Shown here: positions 43,587 to 55,900 of the stretch, piece by piece
How the letters are laid out: every line of letters starts with the position of its first letter
Numbering within the stretch: position 1 is the first letter of the stretch
DNA from: Budorcas taxicolor
Lineage: Eukaryota > Chordata > Mammalia > Artiodactyla > Bovidae
Assembly (NCBI RefSeq): GCF_023091745.1
Contig: NC_068926.1
Coordinates: 69,500,001-69,564,000 of the forward strand
Direction of reading: 5' to 3'
Length of the DNA: 64,000 nt
The notes under the pieces: generated by a model
The model's database searches: none
Seen by the model: only the letters and a program-made list of their open reading frames with translations
What the model was told of the DNA's origin: nothing
Made by a program: the position numbers and the translations under genes

Positions 43587-43838
43587 TCCAGGAAGGCCTG
43601 CGCTGCTCTGCCCTTCCTTCCCCTGGTCTTTGGCCTCCCTTTCCCCTCAGCTGTAGACCTTTTCCCTTTCCCCTCCGCTGACTTAGCAGTGTGCCCACGG
43701 GCGTGGAGGGATTAATCAGTGACAGGAAGCTGCCTCTTTCGGAGCAGTGACCGCTGTGGTCAGGAGAGCCTCTCTCTACCCGGCCAGCCCTAGGAGCCTG
43801 TCCCGCTCCCCGCCTGCTGTCCACCCCCTGCTCCTGCC

Positions 43839-43902
43839 ATGGGGCACCTCGGGGCCCTCCTCTTCCTGCTGGGGGGCCTGGGAGCGCTAGCCCAAATCTG
43901 CG
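43839..43902 (+). CDS. TCN2: TCN2 coding exon 1 (residues 1-21)
   Basis: The start codon is in a strong Kozak context (GCCATGG). It encodes the 18-residue signal peptide plus Gln-Ile-Cys, the first disulfide cysteine. The donor is TGCG|GTGAGT, leaving one base of Glu22. Confidence 0.95.
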
Positions 43903-46900
43903 GTGAGTAACTGGATCTAACCTGGAGAGAGGACCATCTTGTCCTAGCCCCTCATTATACAAGGAGGGAAACCGAGGCTCGGATGTGTGTTGGGGGGTGA
44001 CTTAGATGCCCCTCGGGGCTCCCACGGCGGTTTGGACTTCCCTGAACCTCAACACGTTTGGCGTGCTGTGTTGAGATGAACTATATGTCTGACTTGCTCC
44101 TAGACGAGGTCGCTTCCATGACCTCAGTCTTTCGTTGATTCATTCATTCAGTACATGTTGACCTAGCTTTCGCTATGCCAGGTGTGGGACTAGGCTTTGG
44201 GGAAAAAACAGGGAGCAAGAAAGGGGTCCCAGCCCTGCCCCAGCTAGATAGAGCTTCCATTCTAGTGAAAGGGACAATGGTCAAGAGGCAAGTCAATGCT
44301 GGGCTTGGGGGCTGTGGCCAAAGGAAGCCCCCGGGCTGGAGGGAGAGAGCTGGGCGCTGCCAATTCAGGGAGAAAGGGTGGAATTTCCGAGGACCAGGAG
44401 GCGATGCAGGAACTGAGACCCAAAGGAAAAGGCGCTGGTGGTGGTGAGGAGAGGAGTGTGGGGGGCAGGGGGGCACCCCAGACAGAGGGAAGGTGAGCAG
44501 GTGAAGACCCGGGGTGTGAGGATGGCAAGGCATTAGCTTTGCACTCCACATCCAGGGGCCTGCCTGCTGCCCCGGGGGCCTCTCAGGGCCTGTCTAGGAG
44601 TCAGAGCACACAGGCTGCTGACGCCCTGGAGCCCTGCAGGACACAGAGGCAGGAAGGGAGGCACCCACCAGTGGGATCTCTTGTGACCCACGGAGAAACC
44701 GAGAGGCAGGCTCACTTGTGTCCAGGTGACGGATGAAGCGGTCAAGGGTCATAGGGACCAGGTGAACTGCCTGCCCAAGGCGCCGTGGCTTTCCAGGACT
44801 TTGCTGGAACTCGGTTCTCAGAACTCCAGGTCAGGATCTTCCCTGGGCACCAGGAGTCTCTGACCCCTCAAGCCCTTGGCTCTTGATTCCTATCCAGACA
44901 GTCCCCAGGGTATGAGCCTTTCAACACTTCGTCCATAGGCTTGACCCCTTTAGAGTGCTGGGCTGGGTTTGGGGGTACAGCCCACTGCTGCCAGGCTATT
45001 TAGTCGCCCCCAGTCTCATTCCCTCACTTGTAAAAGGGGTTGAGAATGCTCCCCGCCTTCCTCCTGGTGTGACGCAAGCATTTCTGCTCTGCCAGCTTCA
45101 AGCCCCGTGTGGTTGCGAATATGACAGGGATGCCCATTGTCAGAGCGAGTCCTCGGCTGGCAGAGCTGGGCGGCCCTGTGAACCCCAGGCCCAGAGGGCA
45201 GCGCGCTCACCCAGGCTCACTTTTATTACCCCCGGGGGGAATCTGCCTGGCTCCTTCCTGCTGAGACTGAATCGGGTTTACCTGCCTCTCTTTAGAGCAC
45301 CAGCTTTTCTTCCCCTCTCTCTAATCCCAGAGCTGACTCACCCGCTGGAGGTCGGAGCCCTGGCTCAGGGCAGGGGCTCCCTCTCTGGTTTGAAGAAGAG
45401 GGAGAGGAAAAGAGAACTGTGGAAGGATGGATAAGCAGACAGAACTGGCTGAGAAATGGAGAGAATGAGATAGCTCCAGAGACAGAGAGAGAGAGAAACT
45501 CCTACAGAAATGGAGGTGGACACACAGAAAGCCACAGAGAAAGAGCGAGGAAAAGAGAAGCACCCACCCCTCAAGTTCCTTTGTTCCATTCTTGGTGGGG
45601 GGGGGGGGGTTGGGGGGGTAGCTGCCCAGCAGCTGGAATCCCCACTGCAATTAAGAGGAAAGTGAAATTGAAGTCTCTCAGTAGTGTCTTTTGCAACCCC
45701 ATGGACTGTAGCCCGCCAGGCTCTTCTGTCCATGGAATTCTCCTGGCAAGAATACTGGAGTGGGTTGCCATTCCCCTCCTCCGGGGGAATCTTCCTGACC
45801 CAGGGATGGAACCCAGGTCTCCTGCATTGCAGGCAGATGCTTTACCATCTGAGCCACCATTAACCAATTAGGAGGAAGTAGCCGGGAAAAGTCCAAGGCC
45901 ACCTCCTCAGCCCAGGTGCCCTCCCTGAGGGAGGCTGGCTCCTGTCTGGTGGAGCTGGGAAATACCCCTGAGGCTTCTGCTTTCCTCGTGGCTGAATCCC
46001 GAACCACACAGATAAATGGCTGCAGACAATGACACTGGCTTTCCAGCAGTTTAGCTCACAATCTCAGGTCCTTCTCACCTAAACTCAGGTGGCAGGAAAA
46101 GCATTATTCTGAGATCTGCCCCCAAGGAAGTTCACCAAACAGCCCCAGTGAGCCTACAGTGTTGTTTTCTTTCTTTTTTTTTTGTAATTGGAATATAGTT
46201 GATGTACAATGTTAATTTCTGCTATACAGGGAAGTTAATGAGTTATATGTATACCTATGTCCACTTTTTTAAAAGATTTTTTTCCCATATAGATCATTAC
46301 AGAGTATTGAGTAAAGTTCCCTGCGCTATACAGTAGGTCCTTACTTGGTTATCTGTTTTATATATAGAGAGAGACAGTAGTATGTACTTGGGGTTCCCTG
46401 GTGGCTCAGATGGTAAAGAATCTGCCTGCGATGCATGAGACTTGGGGGAGATCCCTGGGTCAGGAAGATCCCCTGGAGAAGGGAATGGCAACCCACTCCA
46501 GTATTCTTGCCTGGAGAATCCCAGGGACAGAGGAGCCTGGCGGGCTACAGTCCATGGGGTTGCAAAAGGTTGGACATGACTGAGCAACTAACATTTTCAC
46601 TTTTTCAGTGTGTGCATGTCAGTCCCAATCTTCCAGTTTATCCCTCTCTCCCCTTTTCCCCACGGTAACTGTAGTTTTGTTTTCTACATCTGTGAGTCTA
46701 TTTATGTTTTAAAAACTGGATCTTTAACCTGTTCCCACGTGGGCTGCAGTTTCTGTAAACAGGTGGGACACACCCACAGCTTTGAACTTGTTTCCTCTTT
46801 GCTCCCAGCACCTACATTGAAGGCAGGGCTGGCATGAGGACCAAGAGGGCTGGGGCGTGGTGCCTGGGGAATCCCCCGTCACTTGCCAGTCTCTGATGAG

Positions 46901-49900
46901 CAGAGTGGCTGTCTGGTACCCGCTTCTTCTGCCCTGGGCCCACCACCTCTTTCCTGGCCGACTCCAGCCACTCTTTCCGGCTGCCGGCTGCCTCTTGTTA
47001 AAACCGGATTCCCCCATACGAGTCGGGTGTGTGGCCGGTGGCTGTAAAGGTGGGGATGTTTATTCCCTGGAAAAGACCTTGATAAGATGCCGCTGGTGGC
47101 CTGGCCCTGCCCCCTCACTTGGCCTCTTCTCTTTCCTAAGAGATAACCGAGGTGGACAGCACGCTGGTGGAGAGGCTGGGCCAGCGCCTCTTGCCCTGGA
47201 TGGACCGGCTCTCCCCGGAGCAGCTGAACCCCAGTATCTACGTGGGCCTGCGCCTCTCGAGACTGCAGGCTGGGGCCAAGGAAGCCCACTACCTGCACAG
47301 CCTCAAGCTCAGCTACCAGCAGAGCCTCCTGAGGTCCGGCCATGCTCTCTCTTCCTTTCTCCCGGGCTGCCCGTCATCCTAGGAGGCAGGAGACCCGCGC
47401 TCCGGTTTGGGCCTGTCGCTGCTTTGTTGGGAGACCTTAGGGCAAGTTTCACTTCCTCTGGGCCTCTCTCCATCTGCGGAGTGGGGTTGGTCTGACCGGA
47501 CTGGAGACACCAATCCAGGGCCCTCGTGCGGCCTCTGTACCGCCCTCTGCCTGACTGAGGCAGACATCACTAATCCATGGCCGCACTCTTTCACACTGAG
47601 CCCAGCGGCAGCATCAGACTATCTGCGCTCCCTTTCCAGGGGATGTTAAGTTGGGTGGGGCTTGTCCTGAGGTCCCGCTTGGGAGTTTGAATGAGGGGCG
47701 AAGGGTCAGGACCACCAGAGAGCGTCTCGTGCTTGGACTCCCTCTTGGGAAGTGGATGCAGGGCGGGGAGAGGAAGAAAGGGAGGCTGCAGGGGAAGGGT
47801 GGCCACAGTGGCGGGGCAGACAGGTCACTTGGACTCAAGAGCTCTCAGTTTGTCCTTGAGTTCAACTTGACATCTTTATGAAATATGTGTGACGTACACC
47901 TCACAACTTACATCACTGACTACATCTGCTTCTGGCAGGTCTCAGAAACCTTCCAACCGCTAGGATTTTTTCCCCCAGTTTGTCATGTTGGCAGGGAGAG
48001 CGCCCCAAGGCAAGCTTACCAGGAAGGCCCTTTCTCACAAAAGTTTTGTTACCTGGCTTGGTCCTAGGCCCTCCTCCAGCAAGGACGGCAATGACTCCGA
48101 GGCCAAGCCCTCCATGGGCCAACTGGCCCTCTACCTGCTGGCTCTCCGGGCCAACTGCGAGTTCGTCGGAGGCCGCAAGGGGGACAGGCTGGTCTCCCAG
48201 CTGAAGCGGTTCCTGGAGGACGAGAAGTCGGCCATCGGTGAGGAGGCGCGGGCTGCCAGGGGTGGGGAGGGCGCATCGGCCAGCATCGTGGAACGTCCAC
48301 ATCAGAGCTGTGGGTTTTCTCCTCAGGCCTCTTTCCTGCCCTCTGCTCTGCCTGTCTTGATATTTATCGAGAAGGCTTAGACCTGCTCCAGGAGGCATCC
48401 TTAATCAAGCCTTTCTTGCACCCCGCATGCATTCTGTTGGCAAGTCCTGCTGCCCAGCCACCAAGCTTGGTCTGATTATCCTCCTCTGGACAACTGCCCA
48501 GCCTCCTTACTCCTTAGCCTCCCTCTGCTTCTCCTGCCTCCTGACTCAACCCGGCCCACACAGAGTGAGCATTTAAAGTATAAACCTGGGGACTGCCCCA
48601 GCAGCCCAACAGTTAAAACTCCACTTTCCAATAGAGGAGGCGCATAATCACTGCAGATAGTGACTGCAGCCATGAAATTAAAAGACACTCCTTGGAAGGA
48701 AAGTTACGACCAACCTAGACAGCATATTAAAAAGCAGAGACATTACTTTGTCAACAAAGGTCCATCTAGTCAAGGCTATGGTTTTTCCAGTGGTCATGTA
48801 TGGTTGTGAGAGTTGGACTGTGAAGAAGGCTGAGCGCCGAAGAACTGATGCTTTTGAAGTGTGGTGTTGGAGAAGACCCTTGGACTGCAAGGAGATCCAA
48901 CCAGTCCATCCTAAAGGAGATCAGTCCTGGGTGTTCATTGGAAGGACTGATGCTGAAACTGAAACTCCAATATTTTGGCCACCTGATGCGAAGAACTGAC
49001 TCACTGGAAAAGACCCTGATGCTGGGAGGGATTGGGGGCAGGAGGAGAAGGGGATGACAGAGGATGAGATGGCTGGATGGCATCACCAACTCAATGAGCA
49101 TGAGTTTGAGTGAACTCAGGGAGTTGGTGATGGACAGGGAGGCCTGGGGTCGCAAAGAGTCGGACACGACTGAGCGACTGAACTGAACTGAGGAACTAAG
49201 GTCTCACATACCACGAGGTGTGGCCAAAAAAAAAATTTTTTTTAATCAAGTAAATATACATTTGATCCTGTTAGCGCCGCGTAAACCCTGCAGGAGCTGC
49301 TCGCTGCTGTGCTCACAGCCCTCAGGCCCAGTCTGTCTGCCCGTTTCTCCTCTGCGGACCCTGCCCACCCACTCGTCCGCCCCTCCGTGGGCTCCAGTCA
49401 CCCCGGCCATATCTCTCAGCTCACCTGGCAGACCAGGGTCTTGACAGATCCAGGGAACCCCCTATCTGGAAGGTTTCTTTCCTCTTCTAGCTCACTCCTA
49501 TAGGCCTCCGCCTCCCTCCCTCCCTCCCCTGGGTCACTGCCTCAGAGAATCCTGCCCCGGCTCCCCAGCTATTCAGAGACCTCTGTTATTCAGCCCCTTG
49601 GACCTCGGTCCACAATTCAGTTATAATCATGGTCTCGTGAGCAGGGCAGCCAGTCCTCTCAGCAGCTCAGAATTCACAGAGAGAATTCAGGTGGGAGGGC
49701 AACTACCTGGCCCTGAGGCAGAGGCGAGGTTGTGCCCACACACCACCAGCAGAGGGCGGCACTCAGTATTTCCTCCCTCCCCAGGCAGACCCCACCCCCA
49801 CTGCAGTTCAGTTCAGCTCAGTTCAGTTCAGTCGCTCAGTCGTGTCCGACTCTTTGTGACCCAAAGGACGGCAGCACGCCAGGCTTCCCTGTCCATCAAC

Positions 49901-52900
49901 CGCTCCTGGAGTTTAGTCAAACTCATGTCCATTGGGTCAGTGATGCCATCCAGCCATCTCATCCTCTGTCGTCCCCCTTTCCTCCCATCTTCAATCTTTC
50001 CCAGCATCAGGGTCTTTTCAAATGAGTCAGTTCTTCACATCAGATGGCCAAAGTATTGGAGTTTCAGCTTCAGCATCAGTCCTTCCAATGAATATTCAGG
50101 ACTGATCTCCTCTAGGATGGACTCGTTGGATCTCCTTGCAGTCCAAGGGTCTGCTCCAACACCACGGTTTAAAAGCATCAGTTCTTCGGTGCTCAGCTTT
50201 CTTTACAGAAACCACCACAACCCCCAGGGAAATCTGCTTTCCTATGGCTTCTAAGAAAAACTGCCACACCAGATTTCTACTTGGACACCCCAAAAGTTAA
50301 AGTGGCTTGATAAACAACACAGGCTGATTTCTTCCCTAAAGAAGCAGCAATCGATCTCACCCAGACTTGTTATTCCCCTGCCTCTGGAGGCCCAGGGAGA
50401 AGACAAACTTTTGTTCAGAAAATGAGAACAGCCAGCCGCATACTGACATGTCGCTGCCTGGGCTGGGTATGAGCAAGTCCTCAGCTAGCACTGGCTGCGC
50501 TGTGCCTGGCCTCTCATCACTGTCCACACCTCCAGGCACAGCGCCTGACACTCAGTGGCGTCTCAGCAAGTATGTGTCAAAGGGGGTGAAGAAAAGAAGG
50601 GTCCCTGATAGCTCAGTTGATAAAGAATCCGCCTGCAATGCAGGAGACCCCGGTTCGATCCCTGGGTTGGGAAGATCCCTGGAGAAGGGAAAGGCTACCC
50701 ACTCCAGTATTCTGGCCTGGAGAATTCCATGGAGGGTATAGTCTATGGGGTTGCAGCGTCGGACACGACTGAGTGACTTTCACTTTCACCACCCAAAGGA
50801 GGGTGTTGGGAAGCTGGTGCTGGCGGGGGGCTGGTTGCTGGGAGGGGCAAGTGTGACGCTCCCACCCCGTGGTTTTCTCGCTCCCAGGGCACAACCACCA
50901 GGGCCACCCCCGCACCAGCTACTACCAGTACGGCCTGGGCATCCTGGCCCTGTGTGTCCACCAGAAGCGAGTCCACGACAGTGTGGTGGGCAAGCTCCTG
51001 TACGCCGTGGAACACGAGCCTCATCTCCTGCAGGACCACGTCTCTGTGGGTGAGTGGGCCGCACCCTGAAGGCCAGGCTGGCGCCCCTGCAGCCGCTGGC
51101 CCCAGGCTCACCTTTCCTTGGGACCCCTCCTGTCGGGTCCATTAGGAGGCGGAACGGTGAGGGCTCATTGTGGTGCAGGGGCATCACATCCCCCCATCCT
51201 CCACCACACTCTTACTGCAGGTCACCCCGGACAGCTCAGCTGGCCTTTCTAGCTCAGCTTCTCTGGTAAAATAACCCCCTCAGCGGCATCTCAGTAAGAG
51301 ATGTCTGGTTTTTTAAAATTAATTAATTTTAATTGGAGACTAATTGCTTTACAATATTGTAGTGGTTTTGCCATACATTGACATGAATCAGCCACGGGTG
51401 TACATGTGTCCCCCATCCTGAACCCCCCTCCCACCTCCCTCCCCAACCCTTCCCTCAGGGTTGTCCCAGTGCACCGGCCCTGAGCGCCCTGTCTCATGCA
51501 AGGAGATGTCTAATAAGTAAACGACATAGCATGGCGCCCGGCGTGGAGAAAGTGCTGGACACACAGCTATGATGTTCTCATCGAGTAAGCTGGGAAGGGA
51601 CTTCCCTGGTGGTCCAGTGGTTAAGACTCTGTGCTTCCAATGCAGAGGTTTGATCCCTGGCCAGGCAACTAAGCTCCCACATGCCCTGAGGTGGGGCCAA
51701 AAAAAAACCCAAAAATGAAGCAGGAGGCTTGAAACCTGGATTCCGGATCTGCTTCCTTCCTGTGTGACGTGGGTCTCCAGGGCCCTCTCTTGTCCTGGTG
51801 CATCTCCCACTAACAGGGGATAGAGCTAAGCAGCGTCAGCCTGGGGAAGGACCTCGGGGTAATGCGCAGCCGCGGGAGGGCTGGAGGAAGGGGAGAAATA
51901 GGGTCAGAGCAGCATTTTAGAAAGTTTCCACCCGCTGGGCGGAACAACTCAGCCCAGTCTGCCCAGTTTCCAGGATGGCAAACTGGGATGGTCGGTCACC
52001 GGATAGAGGTTAGTGAGAGAGACTGGAGGAGGGAGGGTCAAGAGGACCTTATCCTACACCACTCGCTTGCAAACCTGCCTGCGCCTTAGAATCACCAGGG
52101 GAGTTGTTTCGTTTGTTCATTTGTGGTTTTTTGTTTTTTGGGGGTGGGGGGGCCATACCACACAGCTTTTGGACTCTTAGTTTCCCCAACCACGAAATTA
52201 GAAGATGCTCGCTCCTTGGAAGAAAACCTATGGCAAACCTAGGCAGTCTGTGAAAAAGCAAAGACATCGCTTCGTCCCCTGCAGACACCATGGCCATGGC
52301 AGGCTTGGCCTTCTCCTGTCTGGAGCTGTCCAACCTCAACCCCAGCCAGAGAGACCGGATCAGCCTGGCCCTCAGGAGAGTGCAGGAGAAGATCCTGAAG
52401 GCCCAGACCCCAGAGGGCTACTTCGGGAATGTCTACAGCACTCCTCTGGCTCTGCAGGTGGGGAAGAGACTCCGGGGCCACGCTCTGCCCTAGTGGCTGG
52501 AGGGAAATGGACCAGCCAGGGGCTGGAAGACCCGGCCCCTCTGACCCGCCTCCTCCTTCTCTTCCCCATTCCATCCCCAGTTGCTGACGGGCTCCCTCAG
52601 CCCCACTGTGGAGCTGGGCATGGCCTGCCTCAAGGCCAAGGCTGCTCTGCAGGCCAGTCTACAGCGCAAGACCTTCCAGAACCCTCTCATGATCTCTCAG
52701 CTGCTGCCCGTCCTGAACCAGAAGAGCTATGTGGATCTCATCTCCCCAGACTGCCAGGCTCCAAGAGGTAGCTTTTCAGAGAAGCCCCGCTCTTTTCAAT
52801 CTGCACTGAAGTCTCCTTGTCCCAGTGAGGGTGGGGGGGATCTTGCTCCATCTTGATTTGCTGAATCAGCGGGGGTCTGCAGGTGTGCGTGGGATACACC

Positions 52901-55900
52901 TGCAGCTAAGATGCCTTCACAGGTTCTAGATGCTCAGTATGGGGAGGGAGACCCCAAACGGTGAGCTACAGGCTTGCTGTGACTCTTCAGCCCCTTGTGT
53001 GATGCCCAGTACAGAAATGTTTGAATGAATGAATGGATGGATGGATGGATGGATGGATGGGTAGATGGATGGATGGATGGATGGATGGATGGATGGATGG
53101 ATGGATGGGTAGATGGATGGATGGATGGGTAGATGGATGGATGGATGGATGGGGAGAGACATTAGCTCCCCAGCTAATAATTTGATTAGCTCGCATACCT
53201 CATAATGACTCCCTGAATTATGAAGTTAGCTGCCTGAATCAGGGCTTCATCTGAGGGAGGGACTAGGGTCGGTGGGTGGGATTTGCCAGTGGAGAAGAGA
53301 GGGGGGAAGGCAGAGTGGGGAGGGGGTGTCAAGGGCAAAGGCTCAGAGGTGTACAGTCTGGAATTGCAGGGAGGGTCCCACTGCAGCGTGGGGTCTGGGA
53401 GGAGGAGCTGGAGTGGCAGGAAGGCAGGAGGATGAAAAGGAGGGGATCCCGCAGAGGTAACGGAGGATGACGTGAACAGATGTATGTTCTAGTTAAGGAC
53501 CCCCTGGGCTGCTGGGGAGGCAGGTAGGTGGGAGGGGGCACTAGAGCAGAGAAACCAGTGGGGGGCCTGAGCTTGGGTGGTGGGGGATGTGGGAGCTGAG
53601 GGACTGGGGAGGCTGGGAAAGCAGCTGGGTGGTATTGGCGGCGGTATTGATGGGTAGGGGACCCAGGGGAAGGAGGAGGTCCCAATGGGCCACAGTGTCT
53701 TCCTGGGGAGAAAGGAGGACTAAGGCCTGGCCCCCTACCCTCAGAGCGGCTGCCCCTTCCCCTCTCTCCGGTGTAGCCCTGTTGGAACCGGCTCCGGAGA
53801 CCCCGCCACAGGCCCAAGTCCCGGAGTTCATTGACGTTGTGCTGAAGGTCTCCGGCGTCTCCCCTTCATACACACACTCTGTCTCTGTCCCTGCCGGCTC
53901 CTCCCTGGAAGACGTCCTGAAGAACGCCCAGGAGCACGGAAGGTTCAGGTGAGACCTCCCCACCTCCCGGCCCTCACCTGACCCGACCCGGCATCCCCCG
54001 AAACAGGACGCGGTGAGGCAGGGGGTGGAGAGCGGGCTCCCTCGGGAGAGGCCCAGCCTTTCTCCCACCTGCTCTGCCCCCGACGCCCCCATGCTGTGGT
54101 GGAAACAGGCGTCAGGGTTGGGAGAGCAGGCTCCCAAGGCAGACCCTGGAATTCCAGCTCCGCGCTCTCCAGCTGGGGACCAGGCCAGATGCCTTCCCTG
54201 CAGCTCATGAGGACGGCGCGGCGCCCCTCACCTCCCACCCGCCAGGGCCCCTTCGGGAACTAGGGCATGAGGGCAGACAGGACGTGGTGTTAACACGTGC
54301 TTTTTGTGTGCAGGGTCACGCACTTAGTAAGCACTCAACACAGGCTACCTTTCAGAAGGGTGAGACTGTTTAGTATCAAACGATCCTGGTCCGATCCCTG
54401 TGATGGAGTCACCTGGCCAACCCTTCTGCAGAGTGCGGTGGGACAGTGGCCTTCTGCTTGCTTCTCACCCTGACATGGGATGGATCAGAGATGAGTGTTT
54501 CCAGAGCACTGCTCTGGGCCCCGCCGTGTCACCTGAGTAAGATGGCCGGGGTCCCCGGCGGGGGTCCAGCCCAGAGGCTGAGTGCCTCCCAGCGGACCCC
54601 AGAGCCTGCAGTGCGCTGACGGCCGCACCGCTGGCCCACACGCCGGGTGCCCTTGGCAGGCACTGGGGCACCCAGCTGACGTGCATGCTCGGTTGCTCAG
54701 GCGTGTCCGACTCTTTGGCGCCTCCGTGGACGGTAGCCCGCCCGTCTCTTTCCGTGGGATTTCTCAAGCAAGAATACTGGAGTGGGTTGCCATTTCCTTC
54801 CCCTGGGGATCTTCCTGACGCAGGGATCGAGCCCGGGTCTCTTACATCTCCTGCGATTGGCAGGCAGATTCCTTATCACTGAGCCACCTGGGATTACCAA
54901 GGTCATGTTTGGACATTGTCATCAAAATGGAAAGAAATTTGAACTTTTTTTTTTTTTGCCACACCACAGCGTGTGGGATCTTAGTTTCCATAGCAGAGTC
55001 GAACCCAGACTCCCTTGCAGTATAAGCGCAGAGCCTCAACCACGGACCACCAGGGAAGTTCCAACTTGGACAGTTTTATTCAGAACTGCAGGACCTCTGA
55101 GAAAATGTCAGGGATACCAGTCTGAGAAATGATTCTCTTGGTGGTAGAAAGGGTGCCTGAGCTAGGTTCAGGGGCCAGAAGGGAGGCATGTTCGAGGCAC
55201 ATGAGTGCAGGCAGAGAAAGCTGGACTCTGGAAGGAGAGAGAGGAAGAGAGACAGGTGGCGAAAAAGAGACAGAGGGGAGAGGGCAATGGAGCGAGGCAG
55301 GCCAGCGGCGCTCCGGGCAGCCACGTGGCCCCTGAGATCTGGGTATGGGCTGCTCCCTAAAACCTTCCCTTTGACCAGGTCACCCTGAGGGCAAGAACTA
55401 TGAAAACCCTCCCTCTCCAAGGCCAATGCCACTGATAAGGAGAGAGGACGGCCACGGCCTCTGAAGAGAGTCATTTTGGTGGCCGTGTCCATGCTCAGGG
55501 AGGGGCGGTGTGAAGGAGTGTCTTGGTTGCAAAGGCCAGGAATCTAATCCAAGCCTCTCTGGTAGCAGGCAGCGTGGGGTGTGTAGACTCGGAGGGAAGA
55601 CTGAGCAACCCAGCCGAGAGAATGGGGGTGCCCCTGAGCCACAGAGGGGGCTTCCCGAAACTCGGGTTTGACCTCTGAGTCGGGAAGATCCCCTGGAGGA
55701 GGAAATGGCAACCCACTCTAGTATTCTTGCCTGGGAAATGCCATGGGCAGAGGATCCTTGTGAGTTACAGTCCATGGAATCCCCAAAGAGCCGGACACGA
55801 CTTAGCGGCTAAACAACTGAGCCACAGAAATGCCCCTGGGTGTCTCTGCCTCTGTCTCACCTGTTCTACTTCTTCCTCCCGCTGGCCTCACTCTGGGTGT

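Larger units (their letters stand above)
43220..43838 (+). promoter_or_regulatory. TCN2: TCN2 promoter region (GC boxes, E-box, CpG-rich)
   Basis: A CpG-enriched segment upstream of the TCN2 ATG without a TATA box. It holds a palindromic E-box TCACGTGA at 43330-43337, a tandem GC-box array (C5 runs separated by G) at 43564-43586, and AGATAA at about 43313. I recall, unchecked, that GC boxes and an E-box have been reported for the human TCN2 promoter. In human I also recall an alternative PES1 transcript starting close to TCN2, so this region could be bidirectional. TSS not determined. Confidence 0.65.

Noticed and set aside
45398..45871. 150-codon frame in TCN2 intron 1
   Set aside because: It is built from GA-rich low-complexity DNA, a poly-G run and an inverted SINE.
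53329..54137. Minus-strand frames of 162-198 codons opposite TCN2 exon 7
   Set aside because: They are antisense shadows of the exon and GC-rich intron, with no independent support.
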